Shown in pieces: positions 28,576 to 37,542 of a stretch of DNA of 64,000 nucleotides; position 1 is the stretch's first letter; each line of letters starts with the position of its first letter. The stretch is from Cytophagales bacterium (lineage in GTDB: Bacteria; Bacteroidota; Bacteroidia; Cytophagales; Thermoflexibacteraceae), in the NCBI GenBank assembly GCA_004294445.1, contig REAZ01000012.1, forward strand, positions 88,455-152,454, in the 5' to 3' direction. The notes beneath the pieces are model-generated. The model ran no database searches. It saw only the letters and a program-made list of their open reading frames with translations, and had not been told where the DNA came from. The position numbers and the translations under genes were made by a program.

Positions 28576-28815
28576 ATGTCAAACAAAGATTTCTCACAAC
28601 TTTCAACCTCTCATAAGGCGATGCTGCTTTGCAAAAGTGGTACTTATCTCGGTGGGAGGTCTTTGCAAGGGGCAAAGGTAAGTTTGTACTTGCTAAACAA
28701 CACTTTAGTAGAAGTATTCTACAGCTATATGGAAGGAACTGTAGAAGACATAAAAATGACTTCCTCCCAATCCTTAGAAGATTATCATGTTTTTCTGAAA
28801 ACAGGTCTTGCCTAA
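28576..28815 (+). CDS. Small hypothetical protein (79 residues)
   Basis: The frame is open further upstream, but the ATG at 28576 gives a hydrophilic soluble protein and is about 50 nt after a -7 box. The earlier in-frame ATGs would place that box inside the gene. The product (MSNKDFSQLSTSHKAMLLCK...) has no signal peptide. It alternates short beta-like segments (VSLYLLNNTLVEVFYSY) with polar turns, as in small one-domain proteins. No family is recognised. folD follows 83 nt downstream with its own -7 box. Confidence 0.6.
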   Translation: MSNKDFSQLSTSHKAMLLCKSGTYLGGRSLQGAKVSLYLLNNTLVEVFYSYMEGTVEDIKMTSSQSLEDYHVFLKTGLA

Positions 28816-28872
28816 TTCTTTTTCCAAAACTGACAATATTTTTATTTTTATAAGTTTTTAGCTCTGATTCAT

Positions 28873-28880
28873 TACTTTTG
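28873..28880 (+). promoter_or_regulatory. -7 promoter box of folD
   Basis: TACTTTTG, an exact TAnnTTTG match, 18 nt before the folD ATG. No TTTG box is seen at the standard distance. Confidence 0.4.
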
Positions 28881-28898
28881 TAGGCAAAAAACAAAGCA

Positions 28899-29777
28899 AT
28901 GAAATTATTAGATGGTAAATGGGTTTCCTCTCTGATTTTGGAAGAAATCACCGAAGAGGTAACACAGTTAAAAAATAAATTTGGCAAAACGCCTCACTTA
29001 GCCGCTATCTTAGTAGGCAATGACGGGGCAAGCGAAACCTACGTAGGCAGCAAAATGAGAAATTGCGAAAAGGTAGGTATGAGGTCTTCGCTTGTGCGCT
29101 TGGAAAGTGCTATCAGTGAAAAAGAACTTCTTGATGCCGTAGAAAAACTAAATCAAGATGAGAATGTTGATGGCTTCATCGTACAGCTACCGCTCCCCAA
29201 GCACATCAGCGAGGCTAATATCATCAAAGCGATTAGCCCATCAAAAGATGTAGATGGTTTTCACCCCGACAATATTGGGAAAATGGTCTTGAATATGCCA
29301 AGTTTTATCCCCGCTACGCCTTTTGGTATCTTGCAAATGATTGAAAAATATAGGATAGAAACCGCAGGCAAACACTGTGTAGTAGTAGGGCGTAGCCACA
29401 TTGTAGGGTTGCCAATGAGTATTCTGATGGCAAGAAATGCCTATCCCGGTAACTGCACCGTTACACTTACGCACAGCAGAACTGCCAATTTGAAAGAAGT
29501 TTGCCAATCGGCAGATATTCTGATAGTAGCGATGGGAAAGCCCGATTTCATTACGGCAGACATGGTAAAAGAGGGGGCAGTAGTCATAGACGTAGGCACA
29601 ACGAGAGTACCCGATAGCAGCAAAAAATCGGGCTATGCCATCAAAGGAGATGTAAATTTTGCAGAAGTATCGCCAAAATGTGCCTATATTTCCCCCGTAC
29701 CCGGTGGCGTAGGGCTAATGACCGTTACTTCGCTGATAATGAATACACTATTGGCAGCCAAAAATAGCATCGGATAG
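28899..29777 (+). CDS. folD: Methylenetetrahydrofolate dehydrogenase / methenyltetrahydrofolate cyclohydrolase
   Basis: A protein of 292 residues. The catalytic Lys is K52 in YVGSKMRNC. Other family motifs are [22 protein letters not shown], the NADP-binding [14 protein letters not shown] and the C-terminal [10 protein letters not shown]. The bifunctional enzyme interconverts 5,10-methylene- and 10-formyl-tetrahydrofolate for purine and formyl-Met-tRNA synthesis. It acts in the cytoplasm. It stands alone, between a small unknown gene and an AraC regulator. Confidence 0.97.
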   Translation: MKLLDGKWVSSLILEEITEEVTQLKNKFGKTPHLAAILVGNDGASETYVGSKMRNCEKVGMRSSLVRLESAISEKELLDAVEKLNQDENVDGFIVQLPLPKHISEANIIKAISPSKDVDGFHPDNIGKMVLNMPSFIPATPFGILQMIEKYRIETAGKHCVVVGRSHIVGLPMSILMARNAYPGNCTVTLTHSRTANLKEVCQSADILIVAMGKPDFITADMVKEGAVVIDVGTTRVPDSSKKSGYAIKGDVNFAEVSPKCAYISPVPGGVGLMTVTSLIMNTLLAAKNSIG

Positions 29778-29865
29778 AAAATGTTAGGTTAATATCTAAA
29801 CTAAAAATGGAAATTGCCTGCTTTTATAATTGTAGCATATTTTCAACTTCATAATCAAAATTATA

Positions 29866-30729
29866 ATGGGAAAGATTATTTCATACCCCTTTTTGCATCA
29901 AAAAAATGGTGGATTTATAGAAATTATAGAAAAAACAGGTAATGATGTAAATCATACGCGTCAGTTTGTAGCACATAGGCATGAATTTATTGAGATAATA
30001 TGGGTAAAAGAGGGATTGTCTACACAAATCGTAGATAATACGATGTATAGAGTCGGTAAGGATGAACTATTGGTCATTCCTGAAGGCGTTATACATTATG
30101 AGAAAGATGAATCTTATATCGGGTTTGTTTTTCTTTTTACTGCTTGTTTTTTCAGCAGAGAACAAGCCGACACGCTAAAAAAACTATCTACTTTACACCT
30201 ACTTAACCAAAATAGACTACTCACTATAAAGACAGTATCGCCTATTCTTATACTCCTAAAACTTATTATTCAAGCCTATCGGAACAAGGAGCATCCCTAC
30301 CAAAAAGCATCTTTGCAAAGTTTATTTTTTTCTCTAATGCTGGAGATAGAACATGCTGCCTTAGCGCAAGGAGGGGAAGATTTAAGGCAAAATAGAGAGA
30401 AGAAAATTTATAAAGATTTCTTAGTCTTGCTAGAGCAAAACTATAAGCAATATCGTAATACTGCTTTTTATGCTCAAGAAATCCAAATAGGTGAAAAAAC
30501 GCTTTGCAATAGCCTATTGAGAGTAATTGGTAAATCAACCAATCAAATTATATTAGATAGGGTAATCTTAGAGGCAAAACGTTATCTATCTCACTCTAAC
30601 AAAAGTATTAAAGAAATTTCTTTTGAGTTAGGCTTTAGCGATAGCCACTATTTTTCTCGTCTTTTCAAAGAAAAAACATCTTTTACCCCCAAAGATTTTA
30701 GAGGGCTATTTTCTCAAAAGTCCACTTAA
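29866..30729 (+). CDS. AraC-family transcriptional regulator
   Basis: A protein of 287 residues. The N-terminal part (about 20-110) looks like a cupin sensor domain, with HRHEFIEIIWVKEG near the start of the barrel. The C-terminal 100 residues hold two helix-turn-helix units: a first weak HTH and a well-conserved second, IKEISFELGFSDSHYFSRLF followed by FKEKTSFTPKDFR, the AraC signature. The ligand is unknown. The next gene in the same direction encodes a T9SS cargo protein, a possible but unproven target. Confidence 0.9.
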   Translation: MGKIISYPFLHQKNGGFIEIIEKTGNDVNHTRQFVAHRHEFIEIIWVKEGLSTQIVDNTMYRVGKDELLVIPEGVIHYEKDESYIGFVFLFTACFFSREQADTLKKLSTLHLLNQNRLLTIKTVSPILILLKLIIQAYRNKEHPYQKASLQSLFFSLMLEIEHAALAQGGEDLRQNREKKIYKDFLVLLEQNYKQYRNTAFYAQEIQIGEKTLCNSLLRVIGKSTNQIILDRVILEAKRYLSHSNKSIKEISFELGFSDSHYFSRLFKEKTSFTPKDFRGLFSQKST

Positions 30730-30797
30730 ATCACCCGAAAGTAAACCTACAGCTAAGCATCTATCATATATCTTTGCTATCCAATACATTAAGAAAT

Positions 30798-32168
30798 ATG
30801 ATGAGAAAATTGATAGCTTATTCTACAATTATTTGTGCAGTAATTTTGTGCTCCCATTTGCCTAATTACGCTCAAGTATTGGTGTCCGAATCTTTTAACT
30901 ATACAAATGGAACAGCTATGCACGGTCTAAATGGAGGCACAGGCTGGGCAGCATCTTGGTTTACAGAAAACAATAATACCAACTCTCCTGGCTATAGTGC
31001 AACTAACTCGCTCATATCTTACTCCTCTTGTTCTTTTACGGGCAATGCGATGATAGGCGGCCGCCAATATCTATCTATAGGAAGAGAAATATCACGCACA
31101 GGCACTATGGCTTCCTATACAGCTAATACCGATGGCAATCTTGCAGACGGAAATGAAATAGGTGCTGGAAATCTACGAATAAAATTTTTTTTACAAAAAC
31201 TTAGAAATGATGATGGAGGTACATCAGTAAATTTTGGTGATTTCGATGCGGCATCATGGAATGGTACTACTAACAATAAGTTTGGCGTGGGTTACTATGG
31301 CACAGATTCCAATAGTGGAGGCATACGATATTGGACGCTCCGTTTGAACGGCACAACTTATCTTAGAACCAACGTACCTGTATCTATAAATACCACGACA
31401 TACATAGTTGTTGATGTCAGATTTAATGCTCAAGTAGGAGCTAACCCCACATTGATACAAGTATATATCAATCCGCCATGCAATTCAACATTGCCCACTC
31501 CCACTCTTAGCAGCTATACAAGTAGCTTTGGGTTTAAGCATATTTCCATTTATTTGGGAGACTCTCCTATGCCATCATACCAAACTGCTGGTATAATTGA
31601 CGAGTTTTCTATAGAAGGGATATTAAGTGTATTACCCGTTACATTGATTGAATTTAGTGGAAAAATCGTCAATAACAATACTGCAAAACTACTTTGGAAA
31701 ACAGTGGATGAGATAAATAATGACTTTTTTTTAATAGAAAAGTCGTCAGATGCGCTATCTTGGAAAACTATTGGGGAAGTAGTAGCACAAAAAGATGTAG
31801 AATTTGTTCGTAACTACTCATTTATTGATGGGAATATGACATCAGAGTATGCTTACTACAGGCTCAAGCAAGTCGATAAAGATGGCAGATTTTCGTATTC
31901 TAATATCATCTACCTGCCTAAGCAAATGGAATTAAATAAAATTAAAATTAATATCTACCCGAACCCAACCAATGGAGTTGTCTTTATTGAAAGCACTCAG
32001 AACGAATTGTCCGATATTCAGGTCTATAACTCTTTAGGGCAAGAAATGCATAGTATAATTATTCGCTACATATCAAGCAATGTCTATCACTTGGATATTA
32101 CTAATTTAGCTCAAGGGGTTTATTATGTCAAAACAAAATCCTTAACAAAAACAGTAATTAAACATTAA
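30798..32168 (+). CDS. T9SS type A sorting-domain cargo protein
   Basis: A protein of 456 residues from the ATG at 30798. The open frame reaches a TTG at 30774, but that would overlap the TATCTTTG -7 box (30769-30776). A signal peptide (MMRKLIAYSTIICAVILC...) is followed by a beta-rich N-terminal region (about 25-275) that starts VLVSESFNYTNGTAMHGLNG and recalls lectin/LamG-like surface domains. A fibronectin-like linker comes next (VTLIEFSGKIVNNNTAKLLW). The C-terminal T9SS tail starts IYPNPTNGVVFIE and ends with YYVKTKSLTKTVIKH. It is secreted or surface-anchored; no catalytic residues are identified. Confidence 0.85.
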   Translation: MMRKLIAYSTIICAVILCSHLPNYAQVLVSESFNYTNGTAMHGLNGGTGWAASWFTENNNTNSPGYSATNSLISYSSCSFTGNAMIGGRQYLSIGREISRTGTMASYTANTDGNLADGNEIGAGNLRIKFFLQKLRNDDGGTSVNFGDFDAASWNGTTNNKFGVGYYGTDSNSGGIRYWTLRLNGTTYLRTNVPVSINTTTYIVVDVRFNAQVGANPTLIQVYINPPCNSTLPTPTLSSYTSSFGFKHISIYLGDSPMPSYQTAGIIDEFSIEGILSVLPVTLIEFSGKIVNNNTAKLLWKTVDEINNDFFLIEKSSDALSWKTIGEVVAQKDVEFVRNYSFIDGNMTSEYAYYRLKQVDKDGRFSYSNIIYLPKQMELNKIKINIYPNPTNGVVFIESTQNELSDIQVYNSLGQEMHSIIIRYISSNVYHLDITNLAQGVYYVKTKSLTKTVIKH

Positions 32169-32322
32169 TAAGCAATTGAACAACGAACATTTATAGTTTA
32201 TTTTGATTTAATAAACTGATTATAAAATTCTTAAATAGAAAAAGAAGAAACTAAGCTCCAAATATTTGCTCACTATTCATACATTTTTCCCAAAAGTCCA
32301 CCTAATTAACTAAAAAATCTAT

Positions 32323-32352
32323 TTTGGTATGGTCTAATTATTCTCATATTTG
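32323..32352 (+). promoter_or_regulatory. Promoter candidate for the SpoIIAA-like / HisKA pair
   Basis: TTTG at 32323-32326, an 18-nt spacer and CATATTTG at 32345-32352. One base differs from TAnnTTTG. It lies 67 nt before the ATG at 32419. Confidence 0.4.
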
Positions 32353-32418
32353 TATTAAATAATAATACTCAAAATTGAGTAATCAGTAATAAATCAAAAC
32401 CTTCATTGGGAAATAACA

Positions 32419-32862
32419 ATGAACATAACAGAATCGGGCTTAGGAAACTTATGCTTTACAAATGTTACCACCAAAAAAATCTTTCTGAATGTGGTATTAG
32501 ATAAAGAAGAACAAATTTTAAGAATGCAATGGCACGGGTTTGTGCCTACGGACGTAGTTATTAATGCGTATATTGAATTAGGTAGGTATATGAAGATAAA
32601 TCAATACGTACCCTTAAAAGGATTAGTAGATTTGACTTACGCAGAAGGCAGCTTCGAGCGGCACAATGATTGGATGATAAAAGAATATTTACCCAAAGCA
32701 GTAGAATACGGGTATTATCGTACCGCTTTTGTAAGGTCAAAAGACTATTTTCCTAATCTTGCACTCATTTTTTTTGAGGAGGAAAATGAGAAAAATCTTA
32801 AAGAGCATGAAATGAAAATCTTCAATACAGCAGAAGATGCGGAAATATGGCTGAAATCATGA
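32419..32862 (+). CDS. SpoIIAA-like (STAS/SEC14-type) protein
   Basis: A protein of 147 residues without signal peptide. The pattern KIFLNVVLDKEEQILRMQWH, then a helix (PTDVVINAYIELGRYM), a strand (LKGLVDLTYAEG), a second helix and TAFVRSKDYF resembles the alpha/beta SpoIIAA-like (STAS/SEC14) proteins common in Bacteroidota. The match is by pattern only. The function of that family is mostly unknown; signalling roles have been proposed. It sits 30 nt before a membrane HisKA protein, so the two are probably co-transcribed. Confidence 0.6.
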   Translation: MNITESGLGNLCFTNVTTKKIFLNVVLDKEEQILRMQWHGFVPTDVVINAYIELGRYMKINQYVPLKGLVDLTYAEGSFERHNDWMIKEYLPKAVEYGYYRTAFVRSKDYFPNLALIFFEEENEKNLKEHEMKIFNTAEDAEIWLKS

Positions 32863-32892
32863 TTTAACTTAATATCTCTTAATCAGTTTTTT

Positions 32893-33705
32893 ATGAAAAA
32901 TAATTCTAAATATTTTTTATTGACTTCCTTGCTGCTGATAGTAGTTAACCAGTTTGTCATCCAATATGGCTTATATACGAAAAAACAAGATGCGCGTATT
33001 CTGAACGTTGCTGGAAGGCAAAGAATGTTGTCTCAAAAGCTGGTCATAGAGGTTCATCAGTTGTTAGAAACCCACCAACATATAACTGTAGTAGAAAGCA
33101 CCTTAGAGGAATGGAAAAATGGACATTTTATCTTATTACAAGGAAATGTAAGACTTGGAATAGATAGTTGGATTGGCTCAAATTTGATTCACCACCAACT
33201 ACAGAAAATATACCCATATATAGTGAAGGCAGAAGGTTATATCAAGCGTTATTATATGGAAGCGGATGTTTCCATTGATTCTCTCAGATACAATCAAGCA
33301 CAATTTTTAAATGCTATGGAAAGAGTAGTAAAAGATACAGAAGTCCATGCTGATAATAAATTATTGAAGATTGCTGTATTAGAGTTTGTTTTGGCTGCTA
33401 TCTCTATAATAATCTTGTGCTTGCAGTTTAACTATGTACTAATGCCCCAATATAGAGAATTAGAGGACATCAATGCAAAATTAAAAAAACAAAATAAGGT
33501 ATTGGACGGCATTGCTTGGCAGGAGTCCCATGAATTAAGAAGACCATTAGCTAATATTTTAGGAATATGCCACCTCATGCAAATAGATGAGGAAGTAACA
33601 GCGGATACAATAAAAATGTATATACATTATTTAATGATTGCTTCCAATGAATTAGACGAAATCATACGAGAGATTGTTGAGAAGTGTAACAAAAACAAAT
33701 ACTAA
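32893..33705 (+). CDS. Membrane sensor with PilJ-N-like domain and HisKA, no ATPase domain
   Basis: A protein of 270 residues. Membrane helix 1 is at about 6-25. A periplasmic region begins with RILNVAGRQRMLSQKLVIEV, typical of the PilJ/NarX-type N-terminal sensing domain. Helix 2 is at about 155-177. A HisKA-type dimerisation helix pair follows with the H-box ESHELRRPLANILG, and the protein ends about 50 residues later. No HATPase_c follows in any frame before 34 kb, so it cannot phosphorylate itself in the normal way. It may receive phosphate from another kinase or signal through dimer state. The SpoIIAA-like protein upstream is its likely partner. Confidence 0.8.
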   Translation: MKNNSKYFLLTSLLLIVVNQFVIQYGLYTKKQDARILNVAGRQRMLSQKLVIEVHQLLETHQHITVVESTLEEWKNGHFILLQGNVRLGIDSWIGSNLIHHQLQKIYPYIVKAEGYIKRYYMEADVSIDSLRYNQAQFLNAMERVVKDTEVHADNKLLKIAVLEFVLAAISIIILCLQFNYVLMPQYRELEDINAKLKKQNKVLDGIAWQESHELRRPLANILGICHLMQIDEEVTADTIKMYIHYLMIASNELDEIIREIVEKCNKNKY

Positions 33706-34011
33706 TAGACTAAATTAGCTGCATTAATGTCCTTTTTGCGAAATTTCCGAAGCATAGCTACCCTTCACAAACATCATGTTGCCAGACATTTTAACAAACA
33801 AACACAGATTAACAAAAATGTGTAAATTGCAAGAAAAATTTAGCAAAATGTTTTAAAACGTCACACCATAGACAAATCTTGGAGTTTTACAGATTGTTCC
33901 GTTAAAGCCCCTTCTTGTATTATGTATAAATTATTACACTTATCCTGCTAAGTTTATTAATAGTTGGCGAGTAGGCTCATTGCAGAAGTATCGCCAAAGT
34001 GCAGCTACAAT
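33706..34011. other. Intergenic region without a recognisable gene
   Basis: About 300 AT-rich bases before the promoter at 34012. I see no supported reading frame and no RNA gene. A 19-nt segment at 33980-33998 is identical to part of folD (29659-29677). Confidence 0.35.
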
Positions 34012-34042
34012 TTTGATTTTTCAAACAATTTACTTAATTTTG
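34012..34042 (+). promoter_or_regulatory. Bacteroidota-type promoter, exact consensus
   Basis: TTTG at 34012-34015, a 19-nt spacer and TAATTTTG at 34035-34042, about 65-77 nt before the DUF4136 lipoprotein start. Confidence 0.6.
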
Positions 34043-34106
34043 ATATTACTACTACTACTACGCTACATAGCAAATTATTGGTTCAATCATTTTCCAAATC
34101 TTATAA

Positions 34107-34712
34107 ATGACATTAGTAATGAAAAAAAGTTATCTCTATTTCAGGCTCATTGGATTGGCATCTGTGATGGCTATAGTGGCATCCGCTTGCATGAGTTCGC
34201 GAAAGTACAATGTAGAAACTGACTACAGTTATCAGGGTAAATTTAAAAAGTATAAAACGTATGCTTTCCTCAAAGATAGCCAAGCGGATACAAGCCTTCA
34301 AAACGCTGTCATCGAAGAGGAAATCAGATTCCGAATGGATTTGCTGGGCTACAAACTCGTAGAAAAGAACCCTAATATTCTTGTTTCCTACAAAGTTTTT
34401 ATGGATAATGTACGCTTTACAGGCTACAGCCAGCCCGAAATAGAAGTCTTTGTGAGAAATGAGGAATACATAGACGAAAAAGAACAAAAATATGACCCTA
34501 TCAAATATAACCTCCGCGAAGGGACGCTGCTTATCGTCATGTTTGATGGAAAACAAGAAAAAGCCATCTGGCAGGGGTATGCTTCTGGCATCTTTGGCAA
34601 TAATTTCTTCAACAGTACGAAGTATTTGAAAAAGCCCGTCAGACTAATTTTTGATAAATATAGATTTTTGGCAGAAGGCTTTGCCTACGACAAACCACAA
34701 AATAGTGAGTAA
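34107..34712 (+). CDS. DUF4136 lipoprotein
   Basis: A protein of 201 residues from ATG 34107; ATG 34119 (MKKSYLYFRLIG...) gives a more typical signal peptide and may be the true start. The lipobox is IVASAC, followed by a DUF4136 domain starting VETDYSYQGKFKKYKTYAFL, with the helix IEEEIRFRMDLLGYKLVEKNPNI and the WQGYASGIFG segment. Such proteins are envelope lipoproteins of unknown function. It is transcribed alone from a consensus promoter and converges on prmC. Confidence 0.85.
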   Translation: MTLVMKKSYLYFRLIGLASVMAIVASACMSSRKYNVETDYSYQGKFKKYKTYAFLKDSQADTSLQNAVIEEEIRFRMDLLGYKLVEKNPNILVSYKVFMDNVRFTGYSQPEIEVFVRNEEYIDEKEQKYDPIKYNLREGTLLIVMFDGKQEKAIWQGYASGIFGNNFFNSTKYLKKPVRLIFDKYRFLAEGFAYDKPQNSE

Positions 34713-34724
34713 AATAGTTTAGAT

Positions 34725-34758
34725 GTAACGGCTATTTTGCTTGCCTTGTAGCCGTTAC
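34725..34758. terminator. Hairpin between DUF4136 gene and prmC
   Basis: A 10-bp perfect stem, GTAACGGCTA (34725-34734) with TAGCCGTTAC (34749-34758), and a 14-nt loop. It overlaps the last codons of prmC. There is no good T run, so termination is uncertain. Confidence 0.4.
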
Positions 34759-35595
34759 TATTCTATCTTTCCCTTGTAAGTCTTGCACAAGTTGGATTTC
34801 AGCAAAATAAGCACTTGTTTTTAGCAAATCTACTACCTCATTCCCAAATCTTTCATTGATTTCAAAATATAGTTTTCCTCCTTCGCCAAGATTATTTTGG
34901 GCAAATAGTGTTATTTTTTCATAAAACAAAAGAGAATTATCGTCTGGGACAAAAAGTGCTTGTGTAGGCTCAAAATCAAGCACATTGGCTTGCATAAATG
35001 CTTTTTCAGCGAGAGCTATGTAAGGAGGATTGCTCACGATAATATCGTACACTGTGCCGTCATGCGGAACTTCCAAAATATCTGACTGATGAAAATGTAC
35101 TTTTGTATGGTTAGTTTTTGCATTTTTTCTTGCTATTTGCAAAGCATCTTGGCTAATATCTATGGCAAAAATTGCTGGTTTTTTTAACATTTTCGCCAAC
35201 GAGATTGCTATGCAGCCGCTTCCCGTACCTATGTCTAATATCTTTAAATCTTCTCTATTTTCATTCTCATCAATAATTAGCCGTACTAACTCCTCCGTTT
35301 CAGGTCTGGGGATAAGCACTGCGGGCGAAACGGCAAAGTCTAATCCGAAAAAATGTGCCTCTCCCAAAATATATTGGATAGGCTCGTGCTGCTGCAAGCG
35401 GGCTAAAGCATCCTCGACCAATTCATAATCATACAGTACGGAGGCTTGTTGGAGTATAATATCTTGTTTTTTTAGTTGGAAAGTATGCTCCAAGAGCAGC
35501 AAAGCAATATTGCTCGCTTCGGAGGTAGAGTAAATATTTGCTAATGAACTTTTTACTTTGTTAAAAATATCTTTACTTGTCATTTTATTTAACAT
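34732..35595 (-). CDS. prmC: Peptide chain release factor N5-glutamine methyltransferase
   Basis: A protein of 287 residues. IPRPETE (from about 95), the SAM motif DIGTGSG (121-127) and the catalytic NPPY (189-192) are those of PrmC/HemK. It methylates the Gln of the GGQ motif in release factors 1 and 2, which is needed for efficient termination of translation. It is divergent from the GHMP kinase gene with about 50 nt between them. The ATG at 35595 is used, and a second ATG four codons on is also possible. Confidence 0.94.
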   Translation of the reverse strand: MLNKMTSKDIFNKVKSSLANIYSTSEASNIALLLLEHTFQLKKQDIILQQASVLYDYELVEDALARLQQHEPIQYILGEAHFFGLDFAVSPAVLIPRPETEELVRLIIDENENREDLKILDIGTGSGCIAISLAKMLKKPAIFAIDISQDALQIARKNAKTNHTKVHFHQSDILEVPHDGTVYDIIVSNPPYIALAEKAFMQANVLDFEPTQALFVPDDNSLLFYEKITLFAQNNLGEGGKLYFEINERFGNEVVDLLKTSAYFAEIQLVQDLQGKDRIVTATRQAK

Positions 35596-35646
35596 ATCAA
35601 TTTTATTTTTGTTATTTGCGAATCGTAAAAGTACAAAACAAGCAAC

Positions 35647-36624
35647 ATGATAGAATCACCATTTTTTTATTCAAAGATACTACTTTTTGGCGAATATAGC
35701 ATTATATTACACTCAATGGGCTTGGCAGTACCCTATCACCTTTTTGGCGGTCGGCTGGTACTCAAGCATATTACCGATAGTTCGCGGCGCATACAGCAGT
35801 CCAACAGAGAGTTAAAAGCATTCTGCGAATACATTAAGTACAAGACTCAGCAAAACCAAATAGCCGTAGATTTTGATTTTACTTCTTTGGAGTTTGATAT
35901 TGCCCAAGGGCTTTATTTTCAGTCTAATATCCCGCAGGGCTTCGGGGTAGGTAGTTCTGGCGCACTTACCGCCGCCCTCTACGAACGCTATGTGTATGAC
36001 AAAGCTGACCGAAACAAACCACTCTCCAATGCTGATATTCTGAATTTAAAACTCATTTTTGGGCAAATGGAATCGCACTTTCATGGCTCAAGCTCTGGAG
36101 TTGACCCGCTTATTTGCTACCTAAATCAACCCTTGCTCATCAAATCGAAAACAGAGATAGAAACGGTAAAAATCCCCGAATTTAACGGTATAAAAACTCA
36201 AAAAGAAGAGACAAGTGAAAATAGATTGGGAGCTATTTTTCTGCTCAATACCAATCGCCCTCGCAAGACGGAGCCTTTGGTAAATCTGTTTTTAGAAAAA
36301 TGCAAGCAAGAAGAATTTAAAAATATATGCAAAGACGAACTGATGGTCTATAACGATAACTGCATCAATTACTTCCTCAAAGGAGATTCAGAAAAACTAC
36401 TGATAGAGTTAAAAAAGGTTTCACAGTTTCAGTTCGAGCATTTCCAGCCTATGATTCCCCCCCTCTATCGCCAAATATGGCAGTACGGCTTGGAAAGCGA
36501 TAAATACTACCTCAAACTCTGCGGTGCGGGCGGCGGCGGTTTCATATTGGGTTTTACACCTCATTTTAATGCTATCCGTACCGCACTCACCGATTATCAA
36601 TTAAGGGTAGTTTATAAGTTATGA
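35647..36624 (+). CDS. GHMP kinase, mevalonate-kinase-like
   Basis: A protein of 325 residues. The N-terminal strand with KILLFGEYSII, the ATP loop PQGFGVGSSGALTAA (96-110), the catalytic Asp in SSGVDPL (D153) and the C-terminal glycine-rich GAGGGGF identify a GHMP kinase of the mevalonate kinase branch. With the HMG-CoA reductase at 3.5 kb, mevalonate phosphorylation is the most likely reaction, although phosphomevalonate kinase cannot be excluded. It is cytoplasmic. The start is the ATG at 35647. Confidence 0.85.
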   Translation: MIESPFFYSKILLFGEYSIILHSMGLAVPYHLFGGRLVLKHITDSSRRIQQSNRELKAFCEYIKYKTQQNQIAVDFDFTSLEFDIAQGLYFQSNIPQGFGVGSSGALTAALYERYVYDKADRNKPLSNADILNLKLIFGQMESHFHGSSSGVDPLICYLNQPLLIKSKTEIETVKIPEFNGIKTQKEETSENRLGAIFLLNTNRPRKTEPLVNLFLEKCKQEEFKNICKDELMVYNDNCINYFLKGDSEKLLIELKKVSQFQFEHFQPMIPPLYRQIWQYGLESDKYYLKLCGAGGGGFILGFTPHFNAIRTALTDYQLRVVYKL

Positions 36625-36726
36625 AAAAATAATTTTAAAAAATACTGTTTTTATTGTCAGGTTTTTGCCAAGATAGCTACTAAGAAAGTGAGAGTGAAAA
36701 AATAGACAAAAAATTAAAATAGTAAC

Positions 36727-37461
36727 ATGAAAAAATTATTGGTGATGGGCTTATTAGCTCTTGTATTTAGACCTGTTTTCTCTCAGGAAAACACCGAATC
36801 AAAAACGGGCTATCGCTACAATAATAACTTCGATTTAGCGATTGGGGCGGGAAATGGTGCTTCTACAGCTCTCTCGTGGTCGCACTTTCACAAGGTAGGG
36901 AAAAAAGGCAAGTTCCAAATTGGCTACGGTGTGCGGCTTACCTCCCTTTTTGGGAGCAATGTGGCGCATATTACAGCTCCTGCAACGCTTACTTCGGGCA
37001 AAACAGGGCTTGGCGTAATTGTGGGAGAAACCATCGAGGCAAATTTAGATACGCTAACCCTCAATAGTATGCAGGTAAATTTCCTTAATATTTCTATCAA
37101 TTTACAATACGCTTTTTCCCAAAAATTGGAGGTAGGATTCAATATCGATGCACTTGGTTTTAGCTTTGGTGGCGAGCAAAAAGGAACTTTCGTGGCGGCA
37201 AGCCAGAGGAGAGCAGCATCACAGGAAACAGCAAAACCAACTACAGCCAATGTGCTTCTCGTAAGTGATAACGACATAGGCAGCCTAAATTCAGAAATTT
37301 ACCTCCGCTATTGGTTCAGCCCCCGATGGGCAATTCGTGGCGGTTTGACCTTCGCCTTTAGCGAATATACAACAAGTAGGAAATTAACTTTTGACAACGA
37401 CCGCTTTCGTGCCAAAATCTTGATGCCAATGCTTGCCCTTACTTTCTCTCCGTATAGATAA
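36727..37461 (+). CDS. Exported outer-membrane barrel-like protein, unknown function
   Basis: A protein of 244 residues with a signal peptide (MKKLLVMGLLALVFRPVFSQ). After it come alternating amphipathic strands with many Tyr, Phe and Gly residues (for example INLQYAFSQKLEVGFNIDAL and YLRYWFSPRWAIRGG). It ends in aromatic/charged FSPYR. This is typical of a small outer-membrane beta-barrel. No family is recognised. It starts a run of envelope genes on the plus strand, with 81 nt to the next. Confidence 0.7.
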   Translation: MKKLLVMGLLALVFRPVFSQENTESKTGYRYNNNFDLAIGAGNGASTALSWSHFHKVGKKGKFQIGYGVRLTSLFGSNVAHITAPATLTSGKTGLGVIVGETIEANLDTLTLNSMQVNFLNISINLQYAFSQKLEVGFNIDALGFSFGGEQKGTFVAASQRRAASQETAKPTTANVLLVSDNDIGSLNSEIYLRYWFSPRWAIRGGLTFAFSEYTTSRKLTFDNDRFRAKILMPMLALTFSPYR

Positions 37462-37542
37462 TTAAGAGATGTATCTTTGAAAAAAAGATTAAATCGTTTC
37501 TATAACAACAAGAAATAACAATAAAATAATTAGACAAAGTTT

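Noticed and set aside
33980..34222. An 80-codon open frame with a hydrophobic start
   Set aside because: It overlaps the exact-consensus promoter at 34012-34042 and the start of the DUF4136 gene in another frame, so it is probably spurious.
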